From positions 1 through 10,860 of the forward strand of contig JAGAXP010000042.1 in assembly GCA_017940955.1 (NCBI GenBank): 10,860 nt of DNA. The letters run 5' to 3'. Position 1 is the stretch's first letter. Each line of letters starts with the position of its first letter. Made by a program: the position numbers and the translations under genes. The DNA comes from Oribacterium sp. Its GTDB lineage: Bacteria > Bacillota_A > Clostridia > Lachnospirales > Lachnospiraceae. The notes under the pieces are model-generated. The model was not told where the DNA came from. It searched no databases and worked only from the letters and a program-made list of their open reading frames with translations. This document shows positions 1-5,964 of the stretch, in pieces.

Positions 1-6
1 CATGTT

Positions 7-198
7 TGACCCATTTAGGATTATTTTAAATTGCGGTCAGACAGGAATTCAAAAAATGTTGACTCAGATAACGGAAACCAAAATTTGAGTCATTCAGGCT
101 CAGTCCTATGTATGACTCAGATAACGGAAACCAGAACTTAAGTCATTCACACACAGATCTTCACATGACTCGGTTGATGCCATATAGAAATTAAGTCA
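7..198. repeat. Four-copy array of a 33-nt unit with inverted ends, 53-nt period
   Basis: Units start at 7, 60, 113 and 166, exactly 53 nt apart, and each is 33 nt long. Every unit begins TGACY and ends RGTCA, so its ends can pair. Copies 2 and 3 (60-92 and 113-145) share the inner block GATAACGGAAACC, and the other two are diverged inside. In the first copy both ends change together (TGACC with GGTCA instead of TGACT with AGTCA), which keeps the pairing. A block like AAWTTRRGTCA is kept at the right end of all four. The 20-nt spacers differ. The period is not a multiple of three, so this is not a protein repeat. The window cuts the left side, so more copies may lie upstream. Function unknown; binding-site array, structured RNA or decayed repeat are all possible. 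Confidence 0.75.
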
Positions 199-238
199 AT
201 CAAAAGGCAATAATCGTTCCTGCTATGTTACCCATGCC

Positions 239-252
239 CCGGCTGAACTGTT
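239..252 (+). repeat. Dispersed motif copy CCGGCTGAACTGTT
   Basis: The same core lies in both inner arms of the 133-bp element and at 7431 and 10610. Here CCATGCCC (232-239) precedes it, echoing CCATGGCCC before the copy at 2782. It ends within the -35 box of the apbE promoter. Confidence 0.55.
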
Positions 253-280
253 GGGAAAATCCCGTATCCTGTGTTATAAT
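251..280 (+). promoter_or_regulatory. Probable sigma-A promoter of apbE with extended -10
   Basis: A -10 box TATAAT at 275-280 is preceded by TG at 272-273 (extended -10). A weak -35 box TTGGGA lies at 251-256, with an 18-nt spacer. Transcription would begin near 287, about 37 nt before the TTG start. The short inverted repeat GGGAAAATCCC (253-263) overlaps the -35 box and could be an operator. The -35 box also overlaps the end of the dispersed CTGAACTGTT motif. Confidence 0.65.
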
Positions 281-323
281 GTGCCGGTGTTTAACTTATC
301 ATCCAAAAGTAAAGAGGCAGAAT

Positions 324-1451
324 TTGAAAAAAGCAAAATTTAACAACAATTTCAGAAAAGCAGTTGCTTTGTTTTCGGCAGCTGTTCTCACCATAACCAC
401 AGGCTGTGCATCCGTACCCGTTTCGGCACCCGAAAAGAAGGAGCGTTTCACTGCTCAGTTTCTTGATGTGTTCGATACTATCTCCATGGAGATCGGCTAT
501 GAAGCAAACGAAGAAACATTTAAGGAGCGTTACAATGCTTCCCATGAGCTTCTTCTTAAAGAACATCAGCTTTTTGATATTTACAATGACTACGACGGTA
601 TCAATAATCTGAAGACCGTCAATGACAACGCAGGCATTCAGCCGGTAAAGGTTGACGAAAAACTGATAGAGCTTATTAAATGGGGCAAGGATATCCATGC
701 CCTCACAAACGGCAAAGTAAACATCGCCTATGGCGCAGTCTTAAAGCTCTGGCACGAAAAGCGGGAGATAGGTATGGCTGATCCCGGAAAGGGAGAGCTG
801 CCTGATGAAACAGCATTGAAGGAAGCAGCAGATCATACCGACATTAACGACATCATCATAGACGAAGAGGCCGGAACCCTCTACCTTCAGGATCCTGAAA
901 TGAGTCTCGATGTAGGCGGCATAGCAAAAGGCTACGCCGCAGAAGATGCAGCAAGGCTGCTTGAGTCCGCAGGCTCTGACAGCTTTATGCTTAATCTTGG
1001 AGGAAACCTCCGGGCCATAGGACTAAAGGACAATAAAGAGAAATGGGTCTGTCCCGTTGAAAACCCCACCTACCGCGATTCACAGACAGGAGACCAGTAT
1101 TCAGCCATGACTTATCTGGATGACATGTCTCTGGTTACTTCCGGCGATTACGAGCGCTACTATGTTGTGGACGGAAAGCGTTATCATCACATCATTGATC
1201 CTGAGACCCTTTATCCCGCAACCTACCACCGAAGCGTCACGATCCTTACCCATGATTCGGCACTGGCAGATGCGCTGTCCACTGCACTTTTCAGCATGAG
1301 CATCGAAGACGGAAAGAAGCTCATACAATCTGTTTCCGACGGTAGCAGCGTTCTGGGAAAGAGCGACAGAGTGGGAAGGATAGAAGTAATGTGGATCTCT
1401 GAAGATGGGACGAAAACCTTTACAGACGGATTTGAGGATTTCACTAAATAA
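324..1451 (+). CDS. apbE: FAD:protein FMN transferase (ApbE family), lipoprotein
   Basis: This enzyme family moves FMN from FAD onto Thr or Ser residues of target redox proteins, for example RnfG/NqrC-type subunits or FMN-binding domain proteins, outside the membrane and with Mg2+. I place the start at TTG 324: AGAGG at 313-317 lies 6 nt upstream, and the protein then begins with a basic signal sequence (KKAKF...). This gives 375 residues, usual for the family. The reading frame is open to an ATG at 225, but that ATG lies upstream of the promoter. A signal peptide (about 1-27) ends at a lipobox-like TTGC with Cys28. Family motifs are DVGGIAKGYA (196-205), LNLGGNLRAIG (223-233), TSGDYERYY (272-280), YHHIIDPET (287-295) and DSALADALST (311-320). 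No flavinylated partner is encoded nearby, so its substrate lies elsewhere. Family assignment is firm; the lipobox, with Thr at -3, is imperfect. Confidence 0.93.
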   Translation: MKKAKFNNNFRKAVALFSAAVLTITTGCASVPVSAPEKKERFTAQFLDVFDTISMEIGYEANEETFKERYNASHELLLKEHQLFDIYNDYDGINNLKTVNDNAGIQPVKVDEKLIELIKWGKDIHALTNGKVNIAYGAVLKLWHEKREIGMADPGKGELPDETALKEAADHTDINDIIIDEEAGTLYLQDPEMSLDVGGIAKGYAAEDAARLLESAGSDSFMLNLGGNLRAIGLKDNKEKWVCPVENPTYRDSQTGDQYSAMTYLDDMSLVTSGDYERYYVVDGKRYHHIIDPETLYPATYHRSVTILTHDSALADALSTALFSMSIEDGKKLIQSVSDGSSVLGKSDRVGRIEVMWISEDGTKTFTDGFEDFTK

Positions 1452-1568
1452 CGGAAAATTATTTACCGAGACGGTTCTCGTCGAATCATGTCAAGTCCGG
1501 ATGATTGTTTCAGATTTATGCAGGAATTGCCAGATAAGTATCCTCAGATGAGTATTTTTGATCTGTAA
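1452..1568 (+). pseudogene. Unidentified 26-38 codon reading frame, possible gene relic
   Basis: The frame directly after the apbE stop stays open for 38 codons and ends at TAA 1566-1568. An ATG at 1488 would give 26 residues, beginning MSSPDDCFRFMQELPDKYPQ and ending in SIFDL. The composition looks like a real protein C-terminus rather than random sequence, but no ribosome binding site precedes the ATG. It ends just before the ribosome binding site of the acetyltransferase gene. It may be the tail of a deleted gene or a small ORF. I do not recognise a family. Confidence 0.3.
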
Positions 1569-1586
1569 AGGAAAGAGGCTGATTAT

Positions 1587-2333
1587 ATGGAGTATATCAG
1601 GGTAATAAAGGACAATTTGGAAAAGGAACACATATGCTGCGCTATTTCAAACAATAAGGATGTACAGGTGTCTTCAAAGAAGGCATGGCTGGCTGACAGG
1701 TTTGATGAAGGACTTGTTTTTCTGAAGAGTGTGGAGCGCGGCAAGTGTTTTATCGAATATATCCCGGCGGAATACGCGTGGATTCCAATTGAAGCAAAAG
1801 GATATATGTACATTGATTGCCTGTGGGTGTCAGGTTCTTTCAAAGGACATGGGTATTCCACGGATCTTCTTGCGTCCTGCATCGAAGATAGTAAGGAAAA
1901 GGGAAAAAAGGGGCTTTGTGTATTATGTGCTGCAAAGAAGAAGCCGTTCCTGGCTGATCCTAAATTTCTGAAGTACAAGGGATTTGTTGTGGGTGATGAA
2001 GCTGACAATGGTATTCAACTTTGGTATTTGCCGTTTGATGAGAAGGTAAGCACACCACGATTCAAAGAATGTGCCAAACATCCGCACATAGAAGAGAAGG
2101 GCTATGTTTTGTATTATACGAGCCAATGTCCTTTCAATGCAAAGTATGTTCCGGTCTTGGAGCAGACGGCTAAAGAGAATGGTATCCCATTCCGGGCAAT
2201 CCATATAGAGAGTAGGGATGAAGCTCAGAATGCCCCGACCCCGATCACGAATTATGCTCTTTTTCATGATGGCGAGTATGTAACAAATGAACAGATGAAT
2301 GACAAGAAATTCCTGAAGCTTATAGGAAAGTGA
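1587..2333 (+). CDS. GNAT acetyltransferase with YoaP-like C-terminal domain
   Basis: The N-terminal half (about 1-150) is a GNAT fold that should use acetyl-CoA to acetylate an amine; the substrate is unknown. The CoA-binding motif is visible as VSGSFKGHGYSTDLL (81-95), matching the R/QxxGxG/A loop. The C-terminal part (about 165-245) resembles the YoaP-like domain, a thioredoxin-like module, with YYTSQCPFNAKYVP (176-189). The single Cys181 lacks the second cysteine of a classic CxxC. Total length of 248 residues is close to Bacillus subtilis YoaP as I remember it. The start is supported by GGAAAGAGG at 1569-1577, 9 nt before the ATG. It appears monocistronic, with a weak terminator after it. 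Domain recognition is good; biological role unknown. Confidence 0.85.
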   Translation: MEYIRVIKDNLEKEHICCAISNNKDVQVSSKKAWLADRFDEGLVFLKSVERGKCFIEYIPAEYAWIPIEAKGYMYIDCLWVSGSFKGHGYSTDLLASCIEDSKEKGKKGLCVLCAAKKKPFLADPKFLKYKGFVVGDEADNGIQLWYLPFDEKVSTPRFKECAKHPHIEEKGYVLYYTSQCPFNAKYVPVLEQTAKENGIPFRAIHIESRDEAQNAPTPITNYALFHDGEYVTNEQMNDKKFLKLIGK

Positions 2334-2338
2334 TTTGC

Positions 2339-2372
2339 GTTTACTTCTGATATAGTATAAACCATTTTTTTT
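2339..2372 (+). terminator. Weak intrinsic terminator after the acetyltransferase gene
   Basis: GTTTACT (2339-2345) can pair with AGTATAAAC (2354-2362) if two bases bulge out. CCA and a run of eight T (2365-2372) follow. The stem is AT-rich and weak, but position and T-run fit. Confidence 0.45.
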
Positions 2373-2382
2373 AAAAATCCTG

Positions 2383-2411
2383 TTGACAAGATTTGTGCCT
2401 TCATGTAGTAT
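2383..2411 (+). promoter_or_regulatory. Promoter of the tRNA-Gln unit
   Basis: A perfect -35 box TTGACA (2383-2388), a 17-nt spacer and -10 box TAGTAT (2406-2411) with TG directly upstream. Transcription should start near 2418. There a short hairpin GTCGCTT/AAGCGAC (2418-2432) sits at the 5' end of the transcript, ahead of the first tRNA. Confidence 0.8.
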
Positions 2412-2442
2412 ATACAAGTCGCTTGAAGCGACAATTAGTTTT

Positions 2443-2514
2443 AGCGCTGTCGCCAAGTGGTAAGGCAACGGATTCTGATTCCGTCATTCCCAGGTTCGAA
2501 TCCTGGTAGCGCTG
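2443..2514 (+). tRNA. tRNA-Gln (anticodon CTG), copy 1
   Basis: A 72-nt cloverleaf. The acceptor stem AGCGCTG pairs with TAGCGCT (2507-2513), with one G-U pair. The D-arm is GCCAAGTGGTAAGGC. The anticodon stem ACGGA/TCCGT carries loop TTCTGAT with anticodon CTG at 2475-2477. The T-arm is CCAGG-TTCGAAT-CCTGG, and the discriminator is G2514. CCA is not encoded. It reads codon CAG. It is identical to the second copy 106 nt downstream and shares its transcript. Confidence 0.97.
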
Positions 2515-2548
2515 CTCTTGTAGCCTTACAAGTAAAACAATTTCATAT

Positions 2549-2620
2549 AGCGCTGTCGCCAAGTGGTAAGGCAACGGATTCTGATTCCGTCATTCCCAGG
2601 TTCGAATCCTGGTAGCGCTG
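2549..2620 (+). tRNA. tRNA-Gln (anticodon CTG), copy 2
   Basis: Base-for-base identical to the first copy (anticodon at 2581-2583), separated from it by 34 nt of unrelated sequence. No CCA is encoded. The unit ends in a strong terminator 4 nt later. The pair probably arose by recent duplication or is kept identical by gene conversion. Confidence 0.97.
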
Positions 2621-2624
2621 CTAG

Positions 2625-2652
2625 AACCGGTTCATGTGAGCCGGTTTTTTTG
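2625..2652 (+). terminator. Intrinsic terminator of the tRNA unit
   Basis: AACCGGTTCA (2625-2634) pairs with TGAGCCGGTT (2637-2646) with one G-U wobble, running straight into a T-run that ends at 2651. A very convincing rho-independent terminator. Confidence 0.9.
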
Positions 2653-2695
2653 TTTTATAAATCATAAGTTCATCAACTCAGCCGAAGATGAGATT

Positions 2696-2828
2696 AGCCG
2701 GAGCCGGCGGGCATCAATCCAAAGATATTGAGCCGAAGCGACTCATCTTTGAGTAACAGTTCAGTCGGCCCCCATGGCCCACCGACTGAACTGTTACGTC
2801 TTTGAATGGATGCCTGCCGGCTCCGGCT
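2696..2828. repeat. 133-bp nested inverted-repeat element
   Basis: The outer arms, 2696-2726 and 2798-2828, match at 27 of 31 positions when one is inverted, and two of the four differences still allow G-U pairs. The arms begin AGCCGGAGCCGGC. Inside, a perfect 16-bp inverted repeat, GTAACAGTTCAGTCGG (2753-2768) against its complement at 2782-2797, has a 13-nt loop and directly abuts the right outer arm. The region 2727-2752 adds small hairpin options, such as CTCATCTTTGAG. It is GC-rich compared with its surroundings and has no ORF. The inner motif recurs elsewhere in the window. It may be a MITE or REP-like element or a structured RNA. I see no clear target-site duplication. Confidence 0.75.
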
Positions 2829-2837
2829 TTCAAGGTC

Positions 2838-2865
2838 TTGACATATTCCAAAATAGTAGTACAGT
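2838..2865 (+). promoter_or_regulatory. Possible promoter of the GntR-ABC operon
   Basis: A perfect TTGACA at 2838-2843. At a 16-nt spacing lies TACAGT (2860-2865), a poor -10 box that overlaps the repeats at 2859-2891. Other -10 choices have bad spacing, so only the -35 box is well supported. Confidence 0.4.
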
Positions 2866-2891
2866 TAATACAGATGGTACAGGTGATACAG
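2859..2891 (+). promoter_or_regulatory. Tandem operator candidate for the YtrA-type regulator
   Basis: The hexamer RTACAG occurs four times at an exact 9-nt period (2859, 2868, 2877, 2886). Viewed as pairs, it makes two 13-nt sites, GTACAGTTAATAC and GTACAGGTGATAC, with GTA/TAC inverted ends and an 18-nt offset. They lie between the -35 box and the ribosome binding site of the regulator gene. That is where a self-repressing GntR protein would bind, so autoregulation is inferred. Confidence 0.55.
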
Positions 2892-2906
2892 TTTTAGAGG
2901 TGAACC

Positions 2907-3266
2907 ATGTTTTTATTGAACCTTCAAAGCAAGGAGCCCATATTTGAACAAATCCAGGCTCAGATACTAAGCTTTATAGAAGCCGGCGTACTTAATCCCG
3001 GCGACAAGCTCCCCTCTGTCAGACAGCTGGCTACGGAAAACGGCATTAATCCAAATACGGTTGCCAAGGCCTATGCTCTGCTGGAACAAAAGGGGTATGT
3101 TTACAATCTGCCTAAAAAAGGCGTTTATGTCGCAGAGGTCAATCCGGAAAACTCCAGACTCATCCAGATAGAGACTCTGCTCAAGCCTCTTAAAAATAGC
3201 GGCATAACAAAAGAGGAGATCCTAAAAGCCATCGATAAACTTTATGAGGAGGCTCAAAATGCTTAA
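2907..3266 (+). CDS. GntR-family transcriptional regulator, YtrA subfamily
   Basis: A 119-residue DNA-binding regulator. Residues about 10-77 form the GntR winged helix: PIFEQIQAQI, then PGDKLPSVRQLA (31-42), then GINPNTVAKAYALLEQKGYV (46-65). A short helical tail (80-117) replaces the large effector domain of other GntR proteins, which is typical of the YtrA type. Such regulators usually repress their own operon with an ABC transporter, often responding to cell-envelope or antibiotic stress; the signal here cannot be read. AGAGG at 2896-2900 lies 6 nt before the ATG. The stop overlaps the ABC ATPase start by 8 nt, so the two should be translationally coupled. Confidence 0.93.
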   Translation: MFLLNLQSKEPIFEQIQAQILSFIEAGVLNPGDKLPSVRQLATENGINPNTVAKAYALLEQKGYVYNLPKKGVYVAEVNPENSRLIQIETLLKPLKNSGITKEEILKAIDKLYEEAQNA

Positions 3267-4146
3267 GATTGAACATTTATCCAAAAGCTTTGGAAAAAAA
3301 GAGGTACTGAAGGATTTAAATCTGACAGTCAATGATAAATCCATCATGGGCCTGGTGGGCATCAACGGGGCAGGAAAATCCACCTTACTCCGTTCCATAG
3401 CGGGAGTTTACGAACCCGAAACAGGCAGCATAATGCTGGACGGAAAAAGCACCTATCATGACATGGAAACAAAAAAGAAGATTGCCTTTGTCAGCGATGA
3501 GGCTTATTTCCCCATTGGCTCCACCATCGAAAGTCTGAAGCTTTTTTATGAATCCATGTACAACTTTGATCCCGATGCCTTCAGGAAATACCTCGATATG
3601 TTCGAGCTGAGTGAAAAAGCCTCCATCTCAACCTTTTCAAAGGGAATGAAGAGGAGGGTATCCCTGCTTTTTGCATTAGCCATCCATCCCAAGCTCCTTC
3701 TTTTGGACGAAGCTTACGACGGACTGGAGCCTCTTGCCAGACTTCATTTTAAACAGGCTCTCACAGACCTTTTGGAGGATGAAGAGGTGTCCGTAGTCAT
3801 ATCCTCACACAGCCTTAAAGAGCTGGAGGATATCTGCGACAGCTTCGCAATGCTTGAAAACGGAAGCATAATGAGAGGCGGCGACCTTGCAGAGTCAAAG
3901 GAAAATATCAATAAATATCAGCTGGCCTTCACAGATGAACACACAAAGGACGACTTTAAGGATCTGGAAATTCTGCAATACGAAAAGGAAGGTCAGGTTT
4001 ACAAGCTGGTAATCCGTGGTGATATGGAAACTATCGAAGCAAAACTCCGTGAAATGAACCCGATACTTCTCAACACCCTTCCGGTAAACTTCGAAGAACT
4101 GTTCATCTACGAGCTTGAAAAAAACATTGATCAAAAGAACGCCTAA
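3259..4146 (+). CDS. ABC transporter ATP-binding protein (YtrB/BcrA-like)
   Basis: Nucleotide-binding subunit of the transporter whose permease is the next gene; it drives export or another envelope function by ATP hydrolysis. I place the start at ATG 3259 because AGGAGG (3247-3252) lies 6 nt upstream; the ATG at 3244 precedes that site. It has 295 residues. Walker A is GINGAGKST (34-42), the signature loop is TFSKGMKRR (125-133), Walker B is LLLLDE (146-151), the D-loop region is DGLEP, and the switch His is His184. The signature FSKGM departs from LSGGQ, and the Q-loop region (AFVSDEAY) lacks the usual Gln. Both deviations are known in this ABC-2-type branch. The C-terminal 80 residues are a family-specific extension. 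The gene overlaps the regulator gene by 8 nt. Confidence 0.93.
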   Translation: MLKIEHLSKSFGKKEVLKDLNLTVNDKSIMGLVGINGAGKSTLLRSIAGVYEPETGSIMLDGKSTYHDMETKKKIAFVSDEAYFPIGSTIESLKLFYESMYNFDPDAFRKYLDMFELSEKASISTFSKGMKRRVSLLFALAIHPKLLLLDEAYDGLEPLARLHFKQALTDLLEDEEVSVVISSHSLKELEDICDSFAMLENGSIMRGGDLAESKENINKYQLAFTDEHTKDDFKDLEILQYEKEGQVYKLVIRGDMETIEAKLREMNPILLNTLPVNFEELFIYELEKNIDQKNA

Positions 4147-4172
4147 GCTTTTTAAAAATACAAAACTATTTA

Positions 4173-4190
4173 CCGGGAACCATGCCCCGG
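4173..4190 (+). promoter_or_regulatory. Small hairpin next to the permease ribosome binding site
   Basis: CCGGG (4173-4177) can pair with CCCGG (4186-4190). The stem ends 2 nt before the TGGAG Shine-Dalgarno (4193-4197) of the permease gene. It could tune permease translation within the operon; no T-run follows, so it is not a terminator. Confidence 0.35.
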
Positions 4191-4202
4191 AATGGAGATA
4201 TT

Positions 4203-5735
4203 ATGAATAAGAATTATTTTAAATGGCTGATCAGGAGCAGAAAGATATCACTGTTGTTTTTCATTCTGATCTACATAGGATTCCAGCTTATTCCCTTCAC
4301 AGGCTTTGATCCTGCATACCCTAAGGACACCTTTATAACAAGTGCAAACATCGGCTGTGTTTTATCCATACTGCTCACCATAGCCATGCCGGTTTATCTG
4401 TTTTCCTACATACACAGAAAGAGTAGTGTGGACATGTATTTTTCCCTGCCGGTTTCACGAAAAGAGCAGCTCATCACGAACCTTTTTCTGACCTGGCTTA
4501 TATCCTACGGCTGCTTTTTTGTGGGAACCACCCTTGTCTGGCTCCTTCGTGCCCGGGGCATCATTCTCTTAAGAACCTTTGTTGCCCTGCAGCTCTTTTC
4601 TGCCTTTTCCATCGCTGTACTCACCTTGTTCCACACAGCTGTCTATACTATCACAAATACAGTATTTGACGGTGTGGTTATGATAGGAGCATATACACTT
4701 CTTCCGGTAATAGTAGAGCTTACAGTCATTTCATTTCTGTACTCCATGATCGCCGGCCGAAATCTCCCTTCAGACAGCCTTGTGAACCAGATAGGCACAC
4801 TGTTGTCACCCATATCCATGTTTTTTATAAACACCGGTGCAATTCTAGAACCCGAATACAGCGATACCGGCTTTATGGCACTTTATTTACTGCCAATGTC
4901 TATATTTGCGCTTCTGTCCGCGCTCCTTCTAAGGCATCACTTTATAAACAGAAAAGCAGAACGTGCCGAGCAGTTGTCCGATGACATCCTTGCATATCCT
5001 TTCATCATCAATGTTTACCTCCTGCTGATCCTTCTGGACCTTTCATGGACGGTAGTATCAGACAGCTTTGAAGGCCTGCAATTCGTGTACCTGCTTTTGT
5101 TCTTTATCTACATCGTGGCTTCTTTTGTTTATAAAAGATCAATTAAGATTTCCTATAAGCCCATTGTTCTGTTCCTGATCTTTTGTATCGGCACCATGGG
5201 CTTTGCAAAACTTGGCTGGGCAACGGAAGGCTTTGGTCTCAGCAGCCTGCCCTACAACCTTTACTCAGAAAAATACCTTTGTTACCAGTACAGGGCAGAC
5301 GTAAAGCTTGAAGATCTAAGCCTTGATAATTCTGACAATTATGATGAGAATTATGCCAATGTCTCCTTCATCCTCACGATACCCACGGAAAACAAGGCGG
5401 ATTACAAAGACATAATTGAGAAGCTGGAAGCCTACCGCAAACAATCCAGATCCAGATTCTATAACCGGAATACCGGTTACAGCTCCGTCTACTTTGAGGT
5501 TTACAATAAAAAAGCAGAAGATGACTATCGTGAATACAATGACTACAGCTACACCGGCGCTTATCCTTTTTCAGAAGAGGAGCTGAAAGAGATCAGCAGA
5601 TATTGTGATGTAACCGTTTATCCCATCATAAACAAAGAATCCGGAAGCCTGAAGTCAGGTGATCTTGAAACAATGACTTTAAAGGATTTCCTGAATTTCC
5701 GGACTGAACACAAAGAAATAACCAAAACCGAATAA
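4203..5735 (+). CDS. ABC-2-type membrane permease with large C-terminal soluble domain
   Basis: Membrane partner of the ATPase encoded 56 nt upstream. The start is set at ATG 4203, 5 nt after TGGAG; an in-frame ATG at 4182 lies upstream of that site. It has 510 residues. About nine or ten hydrophobic segments can be seen, near 17-33, 47-69, 92-116, 123-149, 155-182, 193-213, 225-245, 267-285, 293-311 and 318-336. The first cytoplasmic loop has KSSVDMYFSLPVSRKEQL (73-90), a pattern I associate with YtrC/D-like permeases beside YtrA/YtrB. The last 170 residues (about 340-510) are hydrophilic and rich in Tyr, Asp and Asn. They may be an extracytoplasmic sensing or substrate domain, depending on the true helix count. 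The substrate is unknown; peptide or antibiotic export is only a guess from the family. Confidence 0.85.
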   Translation: MNKNYFKWLIRSRKISLLFFILIYIGFQLIPFTGFDPAYPKDTFITSANIGCVLSILLTIAMPVYLFSYIHRKSSVDMYFSLPVSRKEQLITNLFLTWLISYGCFFVGTTLVWLLRARGIILLRTFVALQLFSAFSIAVLTLFHTAVYTITNTVFDGVVMIGAYTLLPVIVELTVISFLYSMIAGRNLPSDSLVNQIGTLLSPISMFFINTGAILEPEYSDTGFMALYLLPMSIFALLSALLLRHHFINRKAERAEQLSDDILAYPFIINVYLLLILLDLSWTVVSDSFEGLQFVYLLLFFIYIVASFVYKRSIKISYKPIVLFLIFCIGTMGFAKLGWATEGFGLSSLPYNLYSEKYLCYQYRADVKLEDLSLDNSDNYDENYANVSFILTIPTENKADYKDIIEKLEAYRKQSRSRFYNRNTGYSSVYFEVYNKKAEDDYREYNDYSYTGAYPFSEEELKEISRYCDVTVYPIINKESGSLKSGDLETMTLKDFLNFRTEHKEITKTE

Positions 5736-5752
5736 ACTAATCTGCCGGTTAT

Positions 5753-5794
5753 CCACCGGGGACGGTTCTCGCCGGCGAAAACCGTCCCCGGTGG
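5753..5794. repeat. 42-nt near-perfect palindrome, REP-like or terminator
   Basis: CCACCGGGGACGGTT (5753-5767) is the exact inverse of AACCGTCCCCGGTGG (5780-5794). The centre TCGCCGGCGA (5769-5778) is itself a palindrome, leaving one mismatched pair in the whole structure. No T-run follows directly; the nearest, seven T, begins about 18 nt later (5812). It lies 17 nt after the permease stop and may still end that operon. The GGGGACGGTTCTC style resembles abundant extragenic palindromes of clostridial genomes, from memory. Confidence 0.7.
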
Positions 5795-5964
5795 TTTACA
5801 TTGTGCTGAACTTTTTTTATAAAAATATCTACTTTTTAATTAATTCTTCGATAAAGGTTTTCAAAAATCCCTTTCTTGTATTATCATTAATCATGGGTTT
5901 AAAAAAGGGCTTCAAATATTTTGTCCCTTTATTCTAGAGGGTAGAACCCGGTATGGAGGAAACA
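5795..5964 (+). other. AT-rich leader of the secreted-protein gene
   Basis: No gene here. TATTAT at 5879-5884 is a possible -10 box, without a good -35 box. Inverted AAAGGG (5904-5909) and CCCTTT (5925-5930) could form a loose hairpin upstream of the ribosome binding site, and another CCCTTT at 5869-5874 offers an alternative partner. Evidence for regulation is weak. Confidence 0.25.

Noticed and set aside
7..198. CRISPR array
   Set aside because: The repeats differ too much from each other, the spacers are only 20 nt, and no cas gene is present in the window.
7..198. Integron attC sites
   Set aside because: No GTTRRRY/RYYYAAC ends and no gene cassettes between units.
225..323. apbE starting at ATG 225
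   Set aside because: That ATG lies upstream of the promoter at 251-280, has no ribosome binding site, and adds residues that do not belong to the family. TTG 324 has a good ribosome binding site and opens a signal peptide.
291..698. Minus-strand gene inside apbE
   Set aside because: It is a frame shadow of a strongly recognised gene and has no family features.
1923..2468. Minus-strand 181-codon frame
   Set aside because: It runs through the acetyltransferase gene, the tRNA promoter and into the first tRNA gene; its translation shows no motif.
2339..2906. tRNA-borne integrative element
   Set aside because: No integrase gene and no partial tRNA duplicate flanking an insert; the second tRNA is complete and the spacer is only 34 nt.
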